Assembly (NCBI GenBank): GCA_013215815.1 | Contig: JABSQP010000003.1 | Coordinates: forward strand, 31,510 to 95,509 | Direction of reading: 5' to 3' | DNA from: Alphaproteobacteria bacterium | Lineage (GTDB): Bacteria > Pseudomonadota > Alphaproteobacteria > Micavibrionales > Micavibrionaceae | DNA: 64,000 nt | Part shown: positions 10,121 to 21,454 of the stretch, one piece after another | Layout: each line of letters starts with the position of its first letter | Numbering within the stretch: position 1 is the first letter of the stretch | Made by a program: the position numbers and the translations under genes | The notes under the pieces: model-generated | What the model was told of the DNA's origin: nothing | The model's database searches: none | Seen by the model: the letters and a program-made list of their open reading frames with translations, nothing else

Positions 10121-10151
10121 CTTAGATAACTTTAACGACAGAATAAAGAGC

Positions 10152-10793
10152 TTAGCTGCCCCAACTGCGAACATCACCTGTATCAATATGAATGAAATCG
10201 CTTCGAGAGTAATAACCAACCCCACCAGCACGAAGAGATTTTGCAATATCACGAAGGCGCGCCGTTGAATAACCATCCATATGAAAATCTATAGCTTGAC
10301 CACGCATGTGCAGTGATTTCTTCGCCACACCACCTGAAGCACGGCGTAGCTTTCTATTTGTTTCTGGGCAACGATAGCCAGACAAAACCTCTAGAGGATC
10401 TTTACGACCTGTTAATTTGCGAACCTGATAAAGGATATCCAACGCACGTGGATCCATCGGGTAGACTTTATTTGCACGATGATCACGAAGAACATGGTTA
10501 ATTTGATCAAAAGCATCTGGTAGGTATTTATCACCCACGCGGTAAACACCTGAGAAACTTTCGCCAGTATGAGCATTTCTAAACGCAAGGTGACGCGTTC
10601 CACCTTTACGCTGCGGCAAAGGTACCGCCAAAGCAGGAGAGGCTACAGCGGGTATTAAAACACCACCTAAAGTAGCTGCACCAATAGAGAGGAAAGAGCG
10701 ACGGTCAACCGACCTGTCGATTAGCAAATCTGTTTCCTGATCTATATTTTGATCCATAGTAATTCCGTTTTCCATTGTACCCACCATAAACAC
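10152..10793 (-). CDS. YcbK/DUF882-family M15-like peptidase with Tat-like signal
   Basis: DRRSFLSIGAATLGGVLIPAVASPALA; EVLSGYRCPETNRKLRRASGGVAKKSLHMRGQAIDFHMDG. Confidence 0.85.
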   Translation of the reverse strand: MFMVGTMENGITMDQNIDQETDLLIDRSVDRRSFLSIGAATLGGVLIPAVASPALAVPLPQRKGGTRHLAFRNAHTGESFSGVYRVGDKYLPDAFDQINHVLRDHRANKVYPMDPRALDILYQVRKLTGRKDPLEVLSGYRCPETNRKLRRASGGVAKKSLHMRGQAIDFHMDGYSTARLRDIAKSLRAGGVGYYSRSDFIHIDTGDVRSWGS

Positions 10794-10908
10794 ACCCCTA
10801 GCGTCAGTAAAACTTCTTTATTATTTTTTTGTTTGATTAGCAGGATTTTCTATCCGCTTAAGACCTTAAAGTAAAGAGGGAAAGAGAATTTCCCCGTATC
10901 TTCCCACA

Positions 10909-12843
10909 TTACTCGTTAAAGGTTAATAAATCAATACCATCTTTGTTCTTAGGTTCTATTGTAATCCCACTCATAAAGGAAAAACTTCCTTTCTTTTCAA
11001 AAGCTTGCGTATTTTTAACGACCTCTTCTTTTTTCTTCACAACTGGCTTATGCACCCTTTTTGCGGCATATACGCGTTTTGGCACTTTCGGAATAGTTGG
11101 AGTGGCCACGCTCATAAGAGCAGGATAACCAACGCCATCTATATCATAAAGAGCACGCCTTAGAACGACATCCCTGTCATACAAATCGTGTCCATATACC
11201 AGCTGACCACTGTCTCCAAACCAAATTGTCTGATAAAGCAAGTAGACTGGAACGTGGACATCGGCTGATAAATCCGTCTTCTTACCGCTTGCCAAGATAC
11301 GCTCCATCTTCTCTTCGCTCCACCCTTCGTTACCCTGCATAACAAAGTGCGCGATTTTCTGAGCATCCTCCATACGGACACAGCCAGAACTCAGCGCTCT
11401 ATTGGATCGTTCAAAATAACTACGCTTGTTCGTGTCATGAAGGTAAATATTGTAAGGGTTCGCCATAAAAATACGAACCTTTCCCAAAGGGTTGCTAGCG
11501 CTCGGCTGCTGCACCATTTGAATACCATGCAAATCATTGCTTGTTACGGCCGTCCAATCGATGGTCGTCGGATCAACAGTACTCCCAGAATGAACAAGCT
11601 CAATACCTCTATCCGCCAAGTAAAGCGGGTCGTTTTGAAGCTCAGGAAGAAAGTCCTCTTCTTTAATTGTAGGCGGCACTGTCCATGTTGGGTTAAAGCG
11701 GACCCCCGTCATTTCTGTATTGAAAATATTTGTCTGGCGCTTGTAACGCCCAACAACGACACGCATATCGAACGCTATTTGCCCATACTCAATCGCCCAA
11801 AGCTTAGCCGCCGGCACATTCACAACGACATAACGATCTGGTTTTTCCTGATCAAGCCAACGCAACCTCTCCATATTCACCAAAACCTGATTAATACGGT
11901 CATCTCGAGTTTTATTAAGAACGGAGAGCGTTTGCGTGCCAATAATGCCATCCGGTTTAAGCCCGTGTGCCGATTGGAATGCCATCACGCTTTGAGCCAG
12001 GTTGTCATCATAAACATAGTGAGCAGCTATCTTGTCATCAGACTCTCCGCCCATTCTCTTACGAAGCGCCAGCACAGACTTTCTCGACTGCCCTGGGCGT
12101 AAAACACCGTCTACGTAAACAGGCACTTCCTCATCAGTAAGAGGTGCCCTGTATAATGTTTCCAATTCTGATTGAAGCGCCTTATACAGCCTTCCTTCAG
12201 GCAATAAAGAACGCAAGTACGCTGCTGGAGATTGCGCTTGAGAGGCTTGTAAGAGAGCATCAGCTTCATCAACGCTTTCGCGCCAGTATCGCGAATGTAA
12301 GCTAAGCTTCTTCGCATTGACCCGCATGCCTGTTAAATCTCTTGCATAACTGGCAATTGCATCACTCATCAAAACGTCTAACGCTGGGTTTCCACCTCCC
12401 AATAAAGAGCCACTACCCTGCTCCAGCTGTTTGCGAATTTCATCGACATGATAATGCTTCGGATTAAGGCCATGCTTCCACGCATTCTCTAGCAAGACGA
12501 CCAAAGATTCGCCGATTTTAGGAGACGATGAAAGTTGAGATAATAAGGAGTTTTTCACCCACGCTGGCTTATATTCGCGTGCCTCATAGAAAGCTTTGAG
12601 CGCGTCTTTATTTTTCACGCTTTTTCCACTGACTAGCCCTTTCTCAAGCAGCTCCTGCAAACCTGTAGGGTCAGATGCCTTCTCTGCTGGCTCGGGAGCA
12701 TCTTCCAAAACCAACTCTTGGGGCAAGCCGTTCGCCGCGTCTGCAGCCTGAGCCCAAGCCTGAGAGGACAGAGCACACACAGCGATCGCGCTCAAACATG
12801 AAACTTTTAAAACATCAGAAATCATCAAATAACAGACTACCAA
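10909..12843 (-). CDS. L,D-transpeptidase, YcbB type, with peptidoglycan-binding domain
   Basis: VMAFQSAHGLKPDGIIGTQTLSVLN PG-binding motif; YLHDTNKRSYFERSNRALSSGCVRMEDAQ YkuD catalytic motif. Confidence 0.9.
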   Translation of the reverse strand: MVVCYLMISDVLKVSCLSAIAVCALSSQAWAQAADAANGLPQELVLEDAPEPAEKASDPTGLQELLEKGLVSGKSVKNKDALKAFYEAREYKPAWVKNSLLSQLSSSPKIGESLVVLLENAWKHGLNPKHYHVDEIRKQLEQGSGSLLGGGNPALDVLMSDAIASYARDLTGMRVNAKKLSLHSRYWRESVDEADALLQASQAQSPAAYLRSLLPEGRLYKALQSELETLYRAPLTDEEVPVYVDGVLRPGQSRKSVLALRKRMGGESDDKIAAHYVYDDNLAQSVMAFQSAHGLKPDGIIGTQTLSVLNKTRDDRINQVLVNMERLRWLDQEKPDRYVVVNVPAAKLWAIEYGQIAFDMRVVVGRYKRQTNIFNTEMTGVRFNPTWTVPPTIKEEDFLPELQNDPLYLADRGIELVHSGSTVDPTTIDWTAVTSNDLHGIQMVQQPSASNPLGKVRIFMANPYNIYLHDTNKRSYFERSNRALSSGCVRMEDAQKIAHFVMQGNEGWSEEKMERILASGKKTDLSADVHVPVYLLYQTIWFGDSGQLVYGHDLYDRDVVLRRALYDIDGVGYPALMSVATPTIPKVPKRVYAAKRVHKPVVKKKEEVVKNTQAFEKKGSFSFMSGITIEPKNKDGIDLLTFNE

Positions 12844-12905
12844 AACGGGGTTGTGATTACGTTGTAATACTATACCCTGTGTTTAAGGAAGATGATAAAA
12901 AAAGT

Positions 12906-13616
12906 ATGAAAAACTTCACAATTCTTACAACGCCGCGAACAGGATCTACATGGCTTGGCACACTACTCGACAGTCATCCCGATATTAAAGTTTATGGTGA
13001 ACTCTTCCTTCCTTACGACGTACCCGAAAAATACGAAGATTTGCGTCAACATGACCCTGATAAATTATTTCGATTCAAAAAAGAAGAAAAAGGTATAAGG
13101 CCCTGGATAACATGGAAGTATTTAGATCATGTTTTCTCATACCACCCGGATCAGGTCGGGTCATTCAAACTCATGGCTTGGCCCTTAATAAAGAACTTTG
13201 AAATTTTATTTTATCTCAAAGGACACAAAATTCCCGTCATTTATCTAAAGCGTAACTTAACAGACCGTGTTTTATCTTATGCCATCGCGCAGCAACGAAA
13301 AGACTTCCATAGCCTGAATGGACAAAGCAATGATGAGAGAATCACTCTCGATCTTGACTTCGTGAAGCGCTTCGCACGTCGTCAAAGGCTCCTCGATAGA
13401 ATGCTTAGCGTTCTTCTTCCATTTATCGGTAAGCAAGTCCTTACAATTGATTACGATGCGCTGGAAGAAAATACAGGGAAAGAACTCTACAAAATCTATG
13501 ATTTTCTTGGTGTATCAGCTGTACCAGGTGACAGCCCCATCGAAAAGTCAGTCAGCGTTCCATACAAAAACGTCGTTGAAAATTACGATGATGTGATGAA
13601 GATTATAAACCATTAA
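12906..13616 (+). CDS. Sulfotransferase-family protein
   Basis: MKNFTILTTPRTGSTWLGTLLDSHPDIKVYGELF 5'-PSB-like motif; internal ATG preferred over the track start, which is antisense to the L,D-transpeptidase gene. Confidence 0.78.
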   Translation: MKNFTILTTPRTGSTWLGTLLDSHPDIKVYGELFLPYDVPEKYEDLRQHDPDKLFRFKKEEKGIRPWITWKYLDHVFSYHPDQVGSFKLMAWPLIKNFEILFYLKGHKIPVIYLKRNLTDRVLSYAIAQQRKDFHSLNGQSNDERITLDLDFVKRFARRQRLLDRMLSVLLPFIGKQVLTIDYDALEENTGKELYKIYDFLGVSAVPGDSPIEKSVSVPYKNVVENYDDVMKIINH

Positions 13617-13664
13617 ATTCCATAATCTTATTGACATATTTTTGAAGCCGTTTACGTTCACCGC

Positions 13665-14135
13665 ATGAATGCATTAGTAACGCCTAAAGGAATAGATGGC
13701 TTTGAAGTACGCACTGCAGATTCTGTAGCAAGCGTTCAACAAGCAGACTTAAAACGCGTAGCAGAACAGATCAAGCTATGCCAACATATGGCCGAAGCGA
13801 CGAAGCAGCTCGCAGAAGATTGTGCTGCAAATCCGTCGTTATACGCTACACCTGAAAGACGTACCAAAATCGCCAAAACCGTTATCGGCGCTCTATGGGA
13901 AAATATAGACTATAAAAGTATGGATGCCTTTTGCGATGACACAAGAACCAACGCATTCCATCTATCAAAACCCAAATTCATCTACTACTATTTTCACGGT
14001 CACGGCCCTTCGCGCAGGAATATAGCAAGTTTTATGAACGCTATGATAGGAGCCGCCGCAAAAGCGGAAACTCGCCTACTAGAAGAAAATCCAGAGGTTA
14101 GAGAGCTGCTCGCGCAACCCACTGCAAAAATTTAA
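13665..14135 (+). CDS. Hypothetical orphan protein
   Basis: 156 aa; TTGACA at 13631-13636, 34 nt before ATG; no recognised family. Confidence 0.6.
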   Translation: MNALVTPKGIDGFEVRTADSVASVQQADLKRVAEQIKLCQHMAEATKQLAEDCAANPSLYATPERRTKIAKTVIGALWENIDYKSMDAFCDDTRTNAFHLSKPKFIYYYFHGHGPSRRNIASFMNAMIGAAAKAETRLLEENPEVRELLAQPTAKI

Positions 14136-14137
14136 AC

Positions 14138-15865
14138 TTATACATCTAAATCAACAAACACGTGCTTAACAGCTTTCGCACCAGGGTGCGTGACCGCCCC
14201 CTTCTCTGCTGATCCCACAGTTTGTGTATATTTCCAGATCGCACCTGATTGGTAATTATGCTCATGCGGCTTCCAGTTTGCTTTACGCTCTGCGAGTTCC
14301 TCATCAGAGAGTTTCACATCAACTGTCCCAGCTTCGGCATCAATAAGAATAACATCACCATTTTCAACCAAGCCTATTGGGCCGCCATCTTGCGCTTCAG
14401 GAGACACATGCCCAATACAAAAACCGCGTGTACCGCCAGAGAAACGACCATCCGTAATCAAAGCAACCTTACCGCCTGTGTCCTGACCGTAAAGCGCAGC
14501 TGTCGTTGAGAGCATCTCACGCATACCTGGACCACCTTTTGGCCCCTCATAACGGATAACAAGCACTTCACCTTCTTCATATTCACGGTTTTGGACGGCT
14601 TCGAACGCCACTTTCTCACCATCAAATACGCGTGCAGGCCCCTCAAAAACAAGCTCTTCAAGGCCTGCAATTTTCACGATCGCGCCCTTCGGTGCCAAGT
14701 TACCTTTAAGGCCAACCACACCGCCTGTTGGGTGAATTGGGTTCTTTACTGGGTACACAACATCTTGATCTTCAGGAAGCGTTACACCTTCAAGGTTTTC
14801 AGCGAGCGTTTTGCCTGTCACAGTCATACAATCACCATGGATGTGACCGTTATCGAGAAGCTCCTTCAACACAACACCAACACCGCCAACATCGTATAGA
14901 TCTTTCGCAACATACTTACCGCCTGGACGAAGGTTAGCGATCAATGGTGTGCGTTTGAATACATCGGCCACATCATGCAAATCAAAGTCAATGCCACACT
15001 CATGCGCCATCGCCGGCAAGTGAAGTCCAGCATTGGTTGATCCGCCAGTTGCAGCCACAATCGCTGCCGCATTTTCGAACGATTTACGGGTCACAATGTC
15101 GCGTGGACGAAGGTTGTTTTTAATCAGCTCCATCACTGCGCGACCAGAAGCTTCCGCATACTCATCACGACTTTCATATGGCGCTGGTGCACCAGCAGAA
15201 TTTGGTAGAGCAAGGCCAATTGCTTCAGACACACAAGCCATCGTATTCGCTGTAAACTGTCCACCACAAGCGCCTGCACTTGGACAAGCAACGCATTCTA
15301 GCTCCTTTAGATCCTCATCTGAAAATTCACCTGTTGCGTGCTTCCCCACACCTTCAAAAACATTAACAATATCAACATCTTTGCCGCGGAACTTACCAGG
15401 AAGAATTGTACCGCCATACATAAAGACGGATGGCACGTTCAGGCGAAGCATCACCATCATCATACCCGGCAGAGATTTATCACAACCAGCCAAACCAACA
15501 AGAGCGTCATAACAATGGCCGCGCATTGTGAGCTCAACAGAGTCCGCAATCACTTCACGAGAAACAAGCGAAGAGCGCATACCCTCATGCCCCATCGCAA
15601 TACCATCTGTAACAGTAATCGTTGTAAATTCACGCGGTGTTCCTTCACCAGCCCAAACGCCTTTTTTTACAGCCTGAGCCTGACGAGAGAGTGCGATATT
15701 ACAAGGAGCAGCCTCATTCCAACATGTTGCTACACCAACTAGCGGTTGATGAATTTCTTCTTCTGTGAGGCCCATTGCGTAGTAATATGCACGGTGCGGC
15801 GCACTCTCCGGCCCCTCCGTTACATAACGGCTTACTAACTTTGACTTATCCCATTTCGTAGACAT
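14138..15865 (-). CDS. ilvD: Dihydroxy-acid dehydratase
   Basis: [58 protein letters not shown]. Confidence 0.97.
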   Translation of the reverse strand: MSTKWDKSKLVSRYVTEGPESAPHRAYYYAMGLTEEEIHQPLVGVATCWNEAAPCNIALSRQAQAVKKGVWAGEGTPREFTTITVTDGIAMGHEGMRSSLVSREVIADSVELTMRGHCYDALVGLAGCDKSLPGMMMVMLRLNVPSVFMYGGTILPGKFRGKDVDIVNVFEGVGKHATGEFSDEDLKELECVACPSAGACGGQFTANTMACVSEAIGLALPNSAGAPAPYESRDEYAEASGRAVMELIKNNLRPRDIVTRKSFENAAAIVAATGGSTNAGLHLPAMAHECGIDFDLHDVADVFKRTPLIANLRPGGKYVAKDLYDVGGVGVVLKELLDNGHIHGDCMTVTGKTLAENLEGVTLPEDQDVVYPVKNPIHPTGGVVGLKGNLAPKGAIVKIAGLEELVFEGPARVFDGEKVAFEAVQNREYEEGEVLVIRYEGPKGGPGMREMLSTTAALYGQDTGGKVALITDGRFSGGTRGFCIGHVSPEAQDGGPIGLVENGDVILIDAEAGTVDVKLSDEELAERKANWKPHEHNYQSGAIWKYTQTVGSAEKGAVTHPGAKAVKHVFVDLDV

Positions 15866-15926
15866 AGGTTTTCTAATCCTTAGAGTTATATTTGAAATTT
15901 AAAATATCAGGCTTAAACGACGCGAA

Positions 15927-16487
15927 TTAATTCCCGTCACTATTATCTTTGTTCTTCTTACGCGCGACCTCTATTGCCTTACGGAAGCGGATCGGTTGTT
16001 CGATCGGCGGTAATAAGATATCACCGACACCTGTTCCACGCACCATGACACGTCCATAACCAAACATACGGCCAAGGATACCCTGAAGCACGTTTACACC
16101 CTCAATACGATCGACATTAATCTCTCCCACATAACGCGCAACAAGACCACGCTTATAAGACAGGCGATTGTTTGTTACAGCGATTTCTGTAGTGGCTTTA
16201 ATGATCATGAGTTGTGCAAATTTCAGTAATCCCATCAAAAAAACCAACAAAGAAACAATCTGAACACCAGGATGCAACATCTTGATTTGAGATAATAAAG
16301 TTAGGTTTTGAAATTTATCTCCGCCAAACAAAAACGGCTCAGCAAAAACACCAACAACCAAAATACAAACGGCGATTGCCAAGAAAATAACTAGGTTGAA
16401 AGCAGCCATCACATCATACATCCAATGAAATTTGGCGACATGAATGAGTTGTTCGTCTTCAGCTAATGATTGTTGAATGTATAACAT
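15927..16487 (-). CDS. Bacterial PH-domain membrane protein (YdbS-like)
   Basis: LYIQQSLAEDEQLIHVAKFHWMY; two TM segments; TTEIAVTNNRLSYKRGLVARYVGEINVDRIEGVNVLQGILGRMFGYGRVMVRGTG. Confidence 0.85.
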   Translation of the reverse strand: MLYIQQSLAEDEQLIHVAKFHWMYDVMAAFNLVIFLAIAVCILVVGVFAEPFLFGGDKFQNLTLLSQIKMLHPGVQIVSLLVFLMGLLKFAQLMIIKATTEIAVTNNRLSYKRGLVARYVGEINVDRIEGVNVLQGILGRMFGYGRVMVRGTGVGDILLPPIEQPIRFRKAIEVARKKNKDNSDGN

Positions 16488-16490
16488 GGT

Positions 16491-17567
16491 CTAATCTCCC
16501 AATGAAATTCCAAGACCTCTTGCCGTTTTAACAAGCGTATCCTCAGGATCGACAGCTTGATAGGCAGCGATAGCATCCTCAATCGCTACATCAACAACTT
16601 CACGGTTTTTCCATGCCACCATACGGTCAAACTTGCCCTCTTCGATCAACTGAACAGCTTTCACACCAAAAGTCGAAGCCACAAGACGGTCGTTATAAGT
16701 TGGTTGCGCACCGCGCTGAACGTGACCAAGAACTGTCACACGTGCCTCAGACCCCGTCATTTGGGAAATCTGCTCACCAAGATAGTTGCCAATACCGCCA
16801 TAACGCTTCTGCCCATCGGTATGCGTCACCCAGACAGGCTCACCATCTGGCTTCGTCACGGCTTCTGATACAACAACAAGAGCGAAGTTACGTCCCTGCT
16901 CTTTCACTTTTTGGATCTTCTCAGCTACTTTTTCTAGTGAGTACTTCAGTTCTGGAAGCAAGATAACATCCGCACCACCAGCAATACCCGTTGTTAGAGC
17001 AATATGCCCCGCATCACGCCCCATGACTTCCAAGATCATCACACGATCATGACTAGCAGCCGTTGGTTGCAAACGATCTAGCGCTTCTGTCGCCACAGAA
17101 ACAGCTGTATCAAAGCCAACAGAAGTTTCCGTTTCACCAATATCATTATCAATTGTCTTTGGAATACCAACCATCGGCACACCACCGGCTTGCGCAAGCT
17201 TTCTTAAAATAGCGTGAGAACCATCGCCCCCAATACCGATCACAGCATCTAAACCAAGCTTCTCATAATTGGCAATAATCTCATCTGTACGATCTTTGAA
17301 GGTTCCATCAGGCATCGGAAAGTGAAAAGGATCACCCTTGTTCGTGGTTCCAAGGATTGTACCGCCCATGCGCATAACTGTACCGTCAAACTCGTGCGGT
17401 GTAAGAACACGTGCATCAGGCTCTTCCTTCAATAAACCTGCTGTACCGTCTAAAATACCAATAGTTTCCCACCCCTTGTGGTGAGCACTGTGAACAACAG
17501 CACGAATAACAGCATTAAGGCCAGCGCAGTCACCGCCACTTGTCAAAATTCCTATTTTCTTTGTCAT
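16491..17567 (-). CDS. 6-phosphofructokinase family (ATP or PPi dependent)
   Basis: IGILTSGGDCAGLNAVIRA; IGIGGDGSHAIL; GIPKTIDNDI; LGHVQRGAQPTYNDR. Confidence 0.92.
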   Translation of the reverse strand: MTKKIGILTSGGDCAGLNAVIRAVVHSAHHKGWETIGILDGTAGLLKEEPDARVLTPHEFDGTVMRMGGTILGTTNKGDPFHFPMPDGTFKDRTDEIIANYEKLGLDAVIGIGGDGSHAILRKLAQAGGVPMVGIPKTIDNDIGETETSVGFDTAVSVATEALDRLQPTAASHDRVMILEVMGRDAGHIALTTGIAGGADVILLPELKYSLEKVAEKIQKVKEQGRNFALVVVSEAVTKPDGEPVWVTHTDGQKRYGGIGNYLGEQISQMTGSEARVTVLGHVQRGAQPTYNDRLVASTFGVKAVQLIEEGKFDRMVAWKNREVVDVAIEDAIAAYQAVDPEDTLVKTARGLGISLGD

Positions 17568-17813
17568 TGGTATCCTTAACTTCTTTTACCGCCTGTAAAT
17601 AACAGGTCTTTTAAAGCATAAAGTTTTATCGCATTCCCCTCATAAAGCCAAAAGAATATTCTTAATTATGAGAAGAAATAAGTACGAAAAGCGAATTAGG
17701 TGCTATTAGGACGCGATGAAACGAATATGCACTCAAATTTCCTATACACAAATTTATGTTTTTCTGATAAAATAATTAATCTGAATAACTTAAGGTGTGT
17801 TTCTTAAATTTCA

Positions 17814-18014
17814 ATGGAAGATATTACTGACCTCGAAGAACGGCTGGCAGAACTTGAAAGCGAGCATAAAGATCTTGACGATATTATCGATCGTTTAAGG
17901 GAGACGCCCCCCGTAGACTTCTTGCAAATCAAGCGTTTGCAGAAGAAAAAGCTTCAATTAAAAGACATGATTCAAAAGCTTCGTAGCGACCTTTTACCAG
18001 ACATTATCGCCTAA
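17814..18014 (+). CDS. DUF465 (YdcH-like) small protein
   Basis: LEERLAELESEHKDLDDIIDRL...DFLQIKRLQKKKLQLKDMIQKLRSDLLPDIIA. Confidence 0.85.
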   Translation: MEDITDLEERLAELESEHKDLDDIIDRLRETPPVDFLQIKRLQKKKLQLKDMIQKLRSDLLPDIIA

Positions 18015-18074
18015 AGATTTTCCCTTCTATTTTACCGCTTGATTTTTCATCTCAAATAAGAGATTCTCTGACCC

Positions 18075-18572
18075 ATGACACATTCGGATCAAGACCCTCA
18101 AGTAGGAATTATCATGGGTTCCCAGTCAGATTGGGAAACAATGAAACAAGTACACGATATACTTCACGAACTTAATGTAAAACATGAAGTCAAAATCGTT
18201 TCAGCACACAGAACGCCTGATCGCATGACCCAGTATGCGTCTTCAGCAAAGGAACGAGGTTTGCGTGTTATCATTGCCGGTGCAGGCGGCGCTGCCCACC
18301 TACCAGGCATGGTCGCTGCAATGACACCATTACCAGTTCTGGGCGTTCCTGTACAAAGCAAGGCGCTGAAAGGCTTGGATAGCCTTCTTTCTATCGTTCA
18401 GATGCCTGGAGGCGTCCCTGTAGGAACGTTGGCGATTGGTGAGGCTGGTGCGAAGAATGCTGGCCTTTTAGCCGCATCTATCCTCGCAACAACAGACGGG
18501 GCCCTTATGGATAGGTTGGAAAGTTATAGACAGGCTCAAACAGAGGCTGTGGATAACGAGCCAAAAGATTAA
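18075..18572 (+). CDS. purE: N5-carboxyaminoimidazole ribonucleotide mutase
   Basis: [53 protein letters not shown]. Confidence 0.96.
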   Translation: MTHSDQDPQVGIIMGSQSDWETMKQVHDILHELNVKHEVKIVSAHRTPDRMTQYASSAKERGLRVIIAGAGGAAHLPGMVAAMTPLPVLGVPVQSKALKGLDSLLSIVQMPGGVPVGTLAIGEAGAKNAGLLAASILATTDGALMDRLESYRQAQTEAVDNEPKD

Positions 18573-18667
18573 CATAAGAAAACCGCCGCTTTCCGCGACA
18601 TAGACAGCTTAAATAAACAAAATTTAGCACTTGCAAATACGCTAAGTTAGAGCCATAACCTATTGTT

Positions 18668-19735
18668 ATGAAAGTTAAATCACAAACTCTTGGTATCCTC
18701 GGTGGTGGCCAACTTGGCCGTATGTCAGCCTTAGCTGCAGCGCGTTTAGGCATCAAAACAATTATCCTTTGCCCTGAAAAAGGCTGTCCTGCCAGCCTTA
18801 TTAGCACAGGTTTTATTGAAGCTGATTACCTAGATAAAGAAGCTTTAAAGCAGCTTGCTGATCAATGTGATATTATTACTTACGAATTTGAAAATATCCC
18901 TTTAAAAACAATAGAATTTTTACAAGATTTTGTTCCTGTTTATCCTGATCACAAACTTCTTGAAGCATCCCAGAACCGTTTGAAAGAAAAGAAATTTTTA
19001 AACGATATCGGTATTGAAACGGCGCCTTGGGCACCATGTCATAAGGCTGATGATATTAAAGCGACACTTGAAGAGTGGCAGACCCGTGAATGTATAATTA
19101 AAACAGCGCGTTTCGGTTATGATGGAAAAGGTCAAATATTTTATAAAGATAATAGTGATTATTTAGAGTCTTGGAATAGCTTACGAACTGACGAAGCTAT
19201 CATCGAAGGCGTTATAGATTTTGACTATGAGATTTCCGTAATTGTAGCCAGAGATGAAAAAAAGACGGTAAAAACCTATCCAATTGGCATTAACGAGCAC
19301 AAAAATCATATTCTGTGGAAAACAACAGCTCCTGCCCACATTCCTGATGAGATACAAAATGAAGCGGCAAGGCTCGCTCATCTCGTTGCAGAGAAAATTG
19401 AGCTTATTGGTGTGCTCACATTAGAACTTTTCATCACAAAAGATGGCCGTGTTCTAGCGAATGAGATCGCACCGCGCACACATAATAGTGGCCACTGGAC
19501 GATTGAAGCCACACACGCCTCTCAGTTTGAAAACCACGTGCGCGCAGTCTGCGGCCTCCCTCTCGGTTCCACAGATGCCTTTGCAAAAGCAACGATGATT
19601 AATCTCATTGGTGATGACGTGAACGATATCCCTGGATATTTAGAGCAAGATAACGCTCATATCCATCTATACGGCAAAGAAGAAGCACGTGATGGCCGCA
19701 AAATGGGGCACGTCACTATAGTAGAGAAGTTTTAA
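18668..19735 (+). CDS. purK: N5-carboxyaminoimidazole ribonucleotide synthase
   Basis: LGILGGGQLGRMSALAAARLG; YEFENIP; EIAPRTHNSGHWTIEA. Confidence 0.95.
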   Translation: MKVKSQTLGILGGGQLGRMSALAAARLGIKTIILCPEKGCPASLISTGFIEADYLDKEALKQLADQCDIITYEFENIPLKTIEFLQDFVPVYPDHKLLEASQNRLKEKKFLNDIGIETAPWAPCHKADDIKATLEEWQTRECIIKTARFGYDGKGQIFYKDNSDYLESWNSLRTDEAIIEGVIDFDYEISVIVARDEKKTVKTYPIGINEHKNHILWKTTAPAHIPDEIQNEAARLAHLVAEKIELIGVLTLELFITKDGRVLANEIAPRTHNSGHWTIEATHASQFENHVRAVCGLPLGSTDAFAKATMINLIGDDVNDIPGYLEQDNAHIHLYGKEEARDGRKMGHVTIVEKF

Positions 19736-19800
19736 GCTAGACTCTTCGCTTTGTCCGTGTACTCTGTGCTCAGTTAATTCAACGGATTCCAGAGGAAAAC

Positions 19801-21216
19801 ATGACGAGCACAGCCGCGAAAGAAACTGAAACACGTATTGAAACAGACTCAATCGGCGAGATTGAAGTTCCAGCGAACGCATATTACGGCGCACAGACAC
19901 AACGTAGCTTAAAGAACTTCGATATTGGTACAGAAAAAATGCCCGAGCCGCTTGTCCGTGCTCTTGGTATCCAAAAGAAAGCCTCTGCTCTCACAAACAT
20001 GTCACTTGGCATCATGGACGAAAAAATAGGCGCAGCCATCTCTAATGCCGCTGATGAAATTATCGACGGTACGTTGGCTGATCAGTTCCCTCTTGCTGTG
20101 TGGCAAACAGGTTCTGGTACACAGAGTAACATGAACACAAACGAAGTGATTGCTGGACGTGCAAATGAAGTCCTAAACGGTACACGCGGCGGTAAATCAC
20201 CTGTTCATCCAAATGATCACGTTAATATGGGGCAATCATCAAATGATACGTTCCCAACGGTCATGCACATTGCCGCCGCAGAACAAGTGCATCACGCCCT
20301 TATGCCTGCTTTAGAAGAGCTACACGGCGCGCTTGATGCAAAAGCAAAAGCATTCGAAAAAATCGTAAAGAACGGCCGCACACACTTACAAGACGCAACG
20401 CCTCTCACACTTGGCCAAGAGTTCTCTGGCTATGCGAAACAGATTGAATATGGCCTTGCGCGCATTGAAAACGCGATGCCACGCATTATGGAGCTAGCCC
20501 AAGGCGGAACGGCAGTTGGAACAGGTATTAACTGTAAAGCTGGATTTGATGTAAAATTCGCCGAAAACGTATCAGAGCTGACAGGTCTAGAGTTTGTAAC
20601 GGCTGATAATAAGTTTGAAGCACTCGCCGCTCATGACGCTCTGGTAGAACTATCAGGCGCGTTAAACGTTCTGGCAACATCATTAATGAAGATTGCCAAT
20701 GATATTCGTCTTCTTGGTTCTGGCCCACGTTCAGGTATTGGTGAGATCGTTCTGCCTGCGAATGAGCCTGGCTCTTCTATTATGCCGGGTAAGGTAAACC
20801 CGACGCAGTGTGAAGCCATGACAATGGTTTGTGTGCAAGTGATGGGTAATCATACAACTGTTACAGTTGCTGGCTCTCAAGGGCACTTTGAGCTTAACGT
20901 GTTTAAGCCTGTTATGATCTACAACGTTCTACAATCTATTCGCCTATTAGCAGATGCATCTGTAAGCTTCACAAAGAACTGTGTTGTTGGCATCGAAGCC
21001 AACGAGCAGCGTATTAAAAACCTCATGGAAAACTCTTTGATGCTTGTCACTGCATTAAACCCACATATTGGTTACGATAACGCAGCGAAGATTGCGAAGA
21101 CTGCCTATAACAATGGCACAACACTCAAAGAAGAAGGTGTAAATCTCGGCCTGCTGACAAAAGAGCAGTATGATGAGTGGGTAAAACCAGAAGACATGAT
21201 TAAGCCGCGTGACTAA
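19801..21216 (+). CDS. fumC: Class II fumarate hydratase
   Basis: [55 protein letters not shown]. Confidence 0.97.
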   Translation: MTSTAAKETETRIETDSIGEIEVPANAYYGAQTQRSLKNFDIGTEKMPEPLVRALGIQKKASALTNMSLGIMDEKIGAAISNAADEIIDGTLADQFPLAVWQTGSGTQSNMNTNEVIAGRANEVLNGTRGGKSPVHPNDHVNMGQSSNDTFPTVMHIAAAEQVHHALMPALEELHGALDAKAKAFEKIVKNGRTHLQDATPLTLGQEFSGYAKQIEYGLARIENAMPRIMELAQGGTAVGTGINCKAGFDVKFAENVSELTGLEFVTADNKFEALAAHDALVELSGALNVLATSLMKIANDIRLLGSGPRSGIGEIVLPANEPGSSIMPGKVNPTQCEAMTMVCVQVMGNHTTVTVAGSQGHFELNVFKPVMIYNVLQSIRLLADASVSFTKNCVVGIEANEQRIKNLMENSLMLVTALNPHIGYDNAAKIAKTAYNNGTTLKEEGVNLGLLTKEQYDEWVKPEDMIKPRD

Positions 21217-21454
21217 AGATATAGATAATCTTGAGGCTATTCTAAACGCGCCTGTCGTCAAACGCTCAGTTATGATTGCAGGCCACGCAAGCAGCGTATC
21301 CATCGAAAAACCCTTTTGGGATGCTTTTAAAGCCCTTGCAGAAAGCCAAGGGCTTTCGATTAATCAGCTCGTGACAGAGTTAGATGATGCGCGCAGCATC
21401 AACCTATCAAGCGCAATACGCCTTTATGTTTTGGAGAGCTTAAGCGGCGACTAG
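21209..21454 (+). CDS. Ribbon-helix-helix domain protein (RHH_4-like)
   Basis: [47 protein letters not shown] start overlaps fumC by 8 nt. Confidence 0.75.
   Translation: MTKDIDNLEAILNAPVVKRSVMIAGHASSVSIEKPFWDAFKALAESQGLSINQLVTELDDARSINLSSAIRLYVLESLSGD

Noticed and set aside
11347-12102. 251-aa plus-strand ORF
   Set aside because: Antisense to the well-supported L,D-transpeptidase gene; Arg/His-rich composition typical of a shadow ORF.
12675-12905. N-terminal extension of the sulfotransferase ORF
   Set aside because: Lies antisense to the L,D-transpeptidase gene; domain begins exactly at internal ATG 12906.
15033-15742. Two long plus-strand ORFs
   Set aside because: Antisense to ilvD; no domain signature.
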